A stretch of DNA of 64,000 nucleotides, from positions 1,181,708 through 1,245,707 of the forward strand of contig NZ_JACEIC010000002.1 of the NCBI RefSeq assembly GCF_013778305.1. Direction: 5' to 3'. The position numbers and the translations under genes were made by a program. Source of the stretch: Nocardioides agri. Lineage in GTDB: Bacteria; Actinomycetota; Actinomycetes; Propionibacteriales; Nocardioidaceae. The notes beneath the pieces were generated by a model. The model was not told the origin of the DNA, made no database searches, and saw nothing but the letters and a program-made list of their open reading frames with translations. Positions 61,018-64,000 of this stretch are shown here, one piece after another (within the stretch, counting starts at the first letter, position 1; the number at the start of each line of letters is the position of its first letter).

Positions 61018-62250
61018 ATGACAGCGATCGCCACCCCGAGACACCGAGTGTCGGTGGCGACCGCCCATGTCCACCAAGAGCTCGACGCCGTCGCCGGGGC
61101 GTTGGTGTGGTCGATGGACGCGTCCGAGACCGCCCAGACCCTCACCGAGCTCTCCCGCGCCAAGGCCCAGATCGCCGAGCTCGAAGCCAGAGTCGCCGCC
61201 CATGCCGACGACCTCCACGTGGGCCAGGACGTGGCCGCCTCCAGCGCCGCGAACTGGCTGGCGCACCAGACCAAGCAGACCCGGACCGAGACCAACCGGA
61301 CCGTGCGGCTCGGGCACGACCTCGAGCTGCACCCGCTCATGAGAGCGTCGCTCGCTGCCGGCCGGGTCTGCGTCGACCAGGCCCGCGTGATCATCCAGGC
61401 GGTCGACCGGCTCCCCGCCGACGTGCAACCCCGGGCCGAGCAGCACCTGCTCGCCGAAGCCGCGCATCACGACGCGAAGGCGCTGCGGGTCCTGGGCAAG
61501 CGGCTCTACGAGGTGATCGACCCCGACGCCGCCGACGCCGACGAGGCCGTTCTGCTGGCGCGTGAGGAGGCCGCGGCGATGAAGGCGTGCCGGCTCACCC
61601 TGCGCGACGACGGCCACGGGCAGACCCACGGCCGGTTCACCATCCCCACCTTCCACGGTGCCGCGCTCCGCAAGATGCTCGCCGCGCTCACCGCCCCCAA
61701 GCACCAACGCGCCGCCCACGGCGCGGGCGTGGACCGGCCGCCCTGCCCCGAAGCCATGGGGCAGGCGTTCTGCACGCTGATCGAGCGCTACCCGGTCACG
61801 CAGCTGCCCAAGCTGGGCGGCCTCAACGCCACCCTGGTCGTCACCATCACCGAAGACTCCCTGATGGGACGGGTGCAGCAGGCCGGCGTGCTCGACACCG
61901 GCGACCGCATCTCCCCCGGTATGGCGCGGCGGCTGCTGTGCGAGGCCGGCGTCATCCCGGTCGTCCTGGGCGGGGACTCGATGCCCATCGACGTCGGCCG
62001 GGAGCGGCGCTTCCACCCGAAGTACCACCGGGTCGCGATCCTCACCCGCGACCAGGGCTGCCGCGCCGAGGGCTGCGACCGCCGACTCGGCCTCCACACC
62101 CACCACGAGACCCGGTGGGCCGACGGAGGGACCACCACCGTCGATCAGGGCATCAGCCTGTGCTCCTGGCACCACGCCCGCATCCACGACAGCGCCTACG
62201 AGGCCCGGACGCAGCCCACAGGCAAGGTCACCTTCCACCGGCGGACGTAG
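61018..62250 (+). CDS. DUF222 HNH endonuclease
   Basis: A 410-residue actinobacterial DUF222 protein with a C-terminal HNH domain (LTRDQGCRAEGCDRRLGLHTHHETRWADGGTTTVDQGISLCSWHHARIH). The Cys pairs and the HH..H motif are intact. Such genes occur in several copies per genome and are possibly mobile or regulatory. ATG 61018 is chosen: the upstream open frame is Arg/Cys-rich and outside the family. No flanking repeat or target duplication was seen. Confidence 0.9.
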   Translation: MTAIATPRHRVSVATAHVHQELDAVAGALVWSMDASETAQTLTELSRAKAQIAELEARVAAHADDLHVGQDVAASSAANWLAHQTKQTRTETNRTVRLGHDLELHPLMRASLAAGRVCVDQARVIIQAVDRLPADVQPRAEQHLLAEAAHHDAKALRVLGKRLYEVIDPDAADADEAVLLAREEAAAMKACRLTLRDDGHGQTHGRFTIPTFHGAALRKMLAALTAPKHQRAAHGAGVDRPPCPEAMGQAFCTLIERYPVTQLPKLGGLNATLVVTITEDSLMGRVQQAGVLDTGDRISPGMARRLLCEAGVIPVVLGGDSMPIDVGRERRFHPKYHRVAILTRDQGCRAEGCDRRLGLHTHHETRWADGGTTTVDQGISLCSWHHARIHDSAYEARTQPTGKVTFHRRT

Positions 62251-62464
62251 ACCGGAGATCTAGATCCACCAGGTGCATCAGAATCTCCGCTGGAACGCTC
62301 GCGCGCCCGACCGCAGGTCGGCGTCCTCCCGATAGGCGCCAACTCGTCCGGAGGCGGCCGGGTCAAGGGCGGCGGAGCCGCCGTAGGGAACCCTTGACGC
62401 GGTCGTCGGAGGACGAACAATGGCGCCCCGGGAGGACGACGACACCCACCAGGAGCACAGACGG
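62251..62464. other. Intergenic region without recognised features
   Basis: A 214-bp gap between the HNH gene and the convergent DinB gene. It contains a GATCTAGATC palindrome near its start and GC-rich sequence. No gene was supported. Confidence 0.4.
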
Positions 62465-62977
62465 TCAGTCCCCGACCGCCCCGTCGATCGACTCGCGGAT
62501 CAGGTCGGCGTGGCCGTTGTGGCGGGCGTACTCCTCGATGAGGTGCAGCAGGATCCAGCGGAGGCTGAAGGGCTCGCCGGTCCGAGGTGATGTGATCACG
62601 GAGAGGTCGTCGAGCTCGGCGCCCGCGATGACCGTGTCGGCGTCGGCGACCATCTCGTCGTAGAGCGCCCAGACGCGCTCGGGGCCGTCGTCCGCGGCGG
62701 TGTGCCACTCCCAGTCCTGGTCCGCCTCCCAGTCGGCGGACCGCCACGGCTCGCTGAGGCCCTCGCCGGTGAACCGTTCGCGCAGCCAGGCGTTCTCGAC
62801 GAGGCCGAGGTGCTTCACCATCCCGCCGAGCGTCATGTCCGATGGCGGGAGCGCGGTGGCGAGCTGCTCGGCGTCGAGGTCGCCGGCCTTCTGGCGCAGC
62901 GTGGCGCGCTGGTAGTCCAGGAAGGCCAGCAGCATCGTGCGCTCGTCGCCGTGGGTCGGTGGGTCGGTGCGGGTCAT
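62465..62977 (-). CDS. DinB family (DUF664-type) protein
   Basis: A 170-residue four-helix-bundle protein: TMLLAFLDYQRATLRQKAGDLDAEQLATALPPSDMTLGGMVKHLGLVENAWLRERF and RWILLHLIEEYARHNGHADLIRE, with conserved His residues (MVKHLGLVE; HLIEEYARHNGHAD) that give the three-His metal site. It may be a thiol S-transferase or metal-dependent enzyme. ATG 62977 overlaps the stop of the following VOC gene by 4 nt. Confidence 0.9.
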   Translation of the reverse strand: MTRTDPPTHGDERTMLLAFLDYQRATLRQKAGDLDAEQLATALPPSDMTLGGMVKHLGLVENAWLRERFTGEGLSEPWRSADWEADQDWEWHTAADDGPERVWALYDEMVADADTVIAGAELDDLSVITSPRTGEPFSLRWILLHLIEEYARHNGHADLIRESIDGAVGD

Positions 62978-63708
62978 CGGGGCTTCCTCCGGGTGACGCA
63001 GTAGGTCGTGCCGACGGGGTCGCTGAGCACGACCCACCACTCGTGCCGGGCAACGACGCTGGCGCCGAGCGCGACGTGCCGCTCGACCTCGGCGTCGCGG
63101 TCGTCCGAGGAGAGGTCGAGGTGCGCGCTGACGGCACCGGTCTCGTCGTCGAGCCGCTGGATCAGCCACCGCAGCGGCTGGTCGTCCGGGACCTCGAGAC
63201 GCGCGAACTCCCGGTCCACGTCGGGGTCGAACTCCCACCCGGTCAGGGCGCGCCAGAACTCCACCTCCACGTCGTACGCCGAGGGCGGGATGTCGAGGCA
63301 CACCTGGTCGACCTGCGAGCGGCCGCCGGGCCAGCTGGCCGGAGCCGGCCGCCGGCTGCCGGGGTGCGGCACGAAGCAGAACACGAACCCGCCGGGCGAG
63401 CGCACCACGACGTAGCCGGCCTCGTGCCGGACCAGGACGTGCCCGCCCAGCTCGACGGCCGCCTCGGCGGCGTGGACGGGGTTGGCGACGTGCAGGTCGA
63501 GGTGGAGGCGGCCCGCACCCTCATCGAGGCCCTGCACCTTGAGGTAGCCGTCGCCGTCCAGCGGCACCAGCGTGGCGAACTCGCCGTCGTCGCCCCGCCG
63601 CGGGGACAGCTCGAAGCCGGTGACGCCACGCCAGAACTCGATGCCCCGCTCCAGGTCACCGGGGGGGAAGTCGAGGAACGCGGTGACCCAGGTCGGCGAG
63701 GTCGTCAT
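62974..63708 (-). CDS. Two-domain VOC family protein
   Basis: A 244-residue protein with two VOC-type halves: WVTAFLDFPPGDLERGIEFWRGVTGFEL and QVDQVCLDIPPSAYDVEVEFWRALTGWEF. The repeated FPPGxxxxxxEFWRxxTG pattern shows an internal duplication. The substrate is unknown. Its start overlaps the stop of the FMN-binding-type gene by 4 nt, so three genes (FMN, VOC, DinB) form an operon. Confidence 0.88.
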   Translation of the reverse strand: MTTSPTWVTAFLDFPPGDLERGIEFWRGVTGFELSPRRGDDGEFATLVPLDGDGYLKVQGLDEGAGRLHLDLHVANPVHAAEAAVELGGHVLVRHEAGYVVVRSPGGFVFCFVPHPGSRRPAPASWPGGRSQVDQVCLDIPPSAYDVEVEFWRALTGWEFDPDVDREFARLEVPDDQPLRWLIQRLDDETGAVSAHLDLSSDDRDAEVERHVALGASVVARHEWWVVLSDPVGTTYCVTRRKPR

Positions 63709-64000
63709 GCGACCGCCTTGTGCAGCACGGCGCCGGTGGGGGTGACCCGCACGTCGTCGCCCTCCGCCACCGCGGTGCCGTCGACGAGCAGCGTCATGCC
63801 GCGGCTCTCGGTCGGCGGGAAGAGCAGCGTCACCGCCGGGTTGACGCCGACGTTGCGGAGCGAGCCGCGGCCGGGAGCGGGCACCAGCAGCGTGCCGTCC
63901 TCGGCGCTCGCCCGCACCGAGACCGCCTTCACCAGGCCGTCCTTCGCGGTCAGCAGGTAGCCGCGGTCGAACTCGCGCAGCCGGTCCGCGATCTCCGCCA
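63705..64000 (-). CDS. Pyridoxamine 5'-phosphate oxidase/FMN-binding-type protein, N-terminus missing
   Basis: The gene runs past the right edge; its start lies outside. The visible part has FDRGYLLTAKDGLVKAVSVRASAEDGTLLVPAPGRGSLRNVGVNPAVTLLFPP, like the split-barrel FMN-binding group of pyridoxamine phosphate oxidase-like proteins: a strand, a basic Arg, and a NVGVNPAVTLLF segment. It is the first gene of the FMN-VOC-DinB operon. Confidence 0.72.
   Translation of the reverse strand, partial: AEIADRLREFDRGYLLTAKDGLVKAVSVRASAEDGTLLVPAPGRGSLRNVGVNPAVTLLFPPTESRGMTLLVDGTAVAEGDDVRVTPTGAVLHKAVA

Noticed and set aside
61018..62250. Mobile intron or homing element around the HNH gene
   Set aside because: No flanking repeats, intron structure or split host gene; DUF222 proteins are ordinary in these genomes.

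Overview
The window comes from a high-GC actinobacterium, most likely Nocardioides or a close relative. The evidence is the uniformly GC-rich third codon positions, the many GTG and TTG starts, the mycothiol enzyme Mca, the DUF4307, DUF222-HNH and DUF1918 genes, and a backbone whose gene order matches the Mycobacterium tuberculosis Rv1079-Rv1098c block as I recall it. The genus is an inference. No rRNA, tRNA, CRISPR array, integrase or transposase was recognised.

Backbone. Read left to right: spermidine-synthase-like fragment, fumarase, a secreted transglycosylase-like protein, PhoH, cis-prenyltransferase and TrhA (3-5929). After an interruption come a DUF255 thioredoxin-fold protein (15922-17919) and, much further on, a small membrane protein, mca, DUF4307, greA, ilvA, an AI-2E family transporter, a cystathionine gamma-synthase and msrA (49151-55978). 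The right end has a deoxyribosyltransferase-like protein, a secreted trypsin-like protease, a secreted quinoprotein-type propeller, an ABC1 kinase, VOC proteins, a DUF222-HNH protein, DinB and an FMN-binding-type fragment.

Interruption 1 (5.9-15.9 kb) is an accessory mix: an MFS pump with a divergent ArsR-type regulator, a second ArsR regulator under a perfect 34-bp palindrome, VOC, peptidase E, a RibD-like reductase, a PIG-L deacetylase, an inositol-monophosphatase-like protein lacking metal ligands, a YCII protein and an aldehyde dehydrogenase.

Interruption 2 (18.3-43.7 kb) is the main find: a complete-looking actinobacterial contractile injection system related to eCIS / phage-tail-like particles. 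A LuxR-type regulator precedes sheath, tube, gp26-like chaperone, a proline-rich Afp6-position protein, DUF4255 cap, AAA+ ATPase, a small protein, a 1113-residue DUF4157 protein with an HNH-like nuclease motif, baseplate components, PAAR-like tip, gp25, two gpJ-like wedge proteins, a tail-protein-I/beta-helix protein and a DUF6519-type protein. A two-helix DUF4231/SLATT-like membrane protein closes the array. Most junctions are 4-nt start/stop overlaps, so the genes are probably one translationally coupled operon; sheath and tube have their own strong ribosome binding sites. The ATPase has Asn in place of the Walker B Asp. I could not find a tape-measure gene or a second tube gene.

Interruption 3 (44.0-49.1 kb) holds a cN-I-type 5'-nucleotidase, a DUF1918 gene with a 44-residue Cys-rich microprotein, and a divergent steroid/lipid-type set (dihydrodipicolinate-reductase-like, SDR, thiolase-like) around a 14-bp palindrome that fits the KstR consensus exactly.
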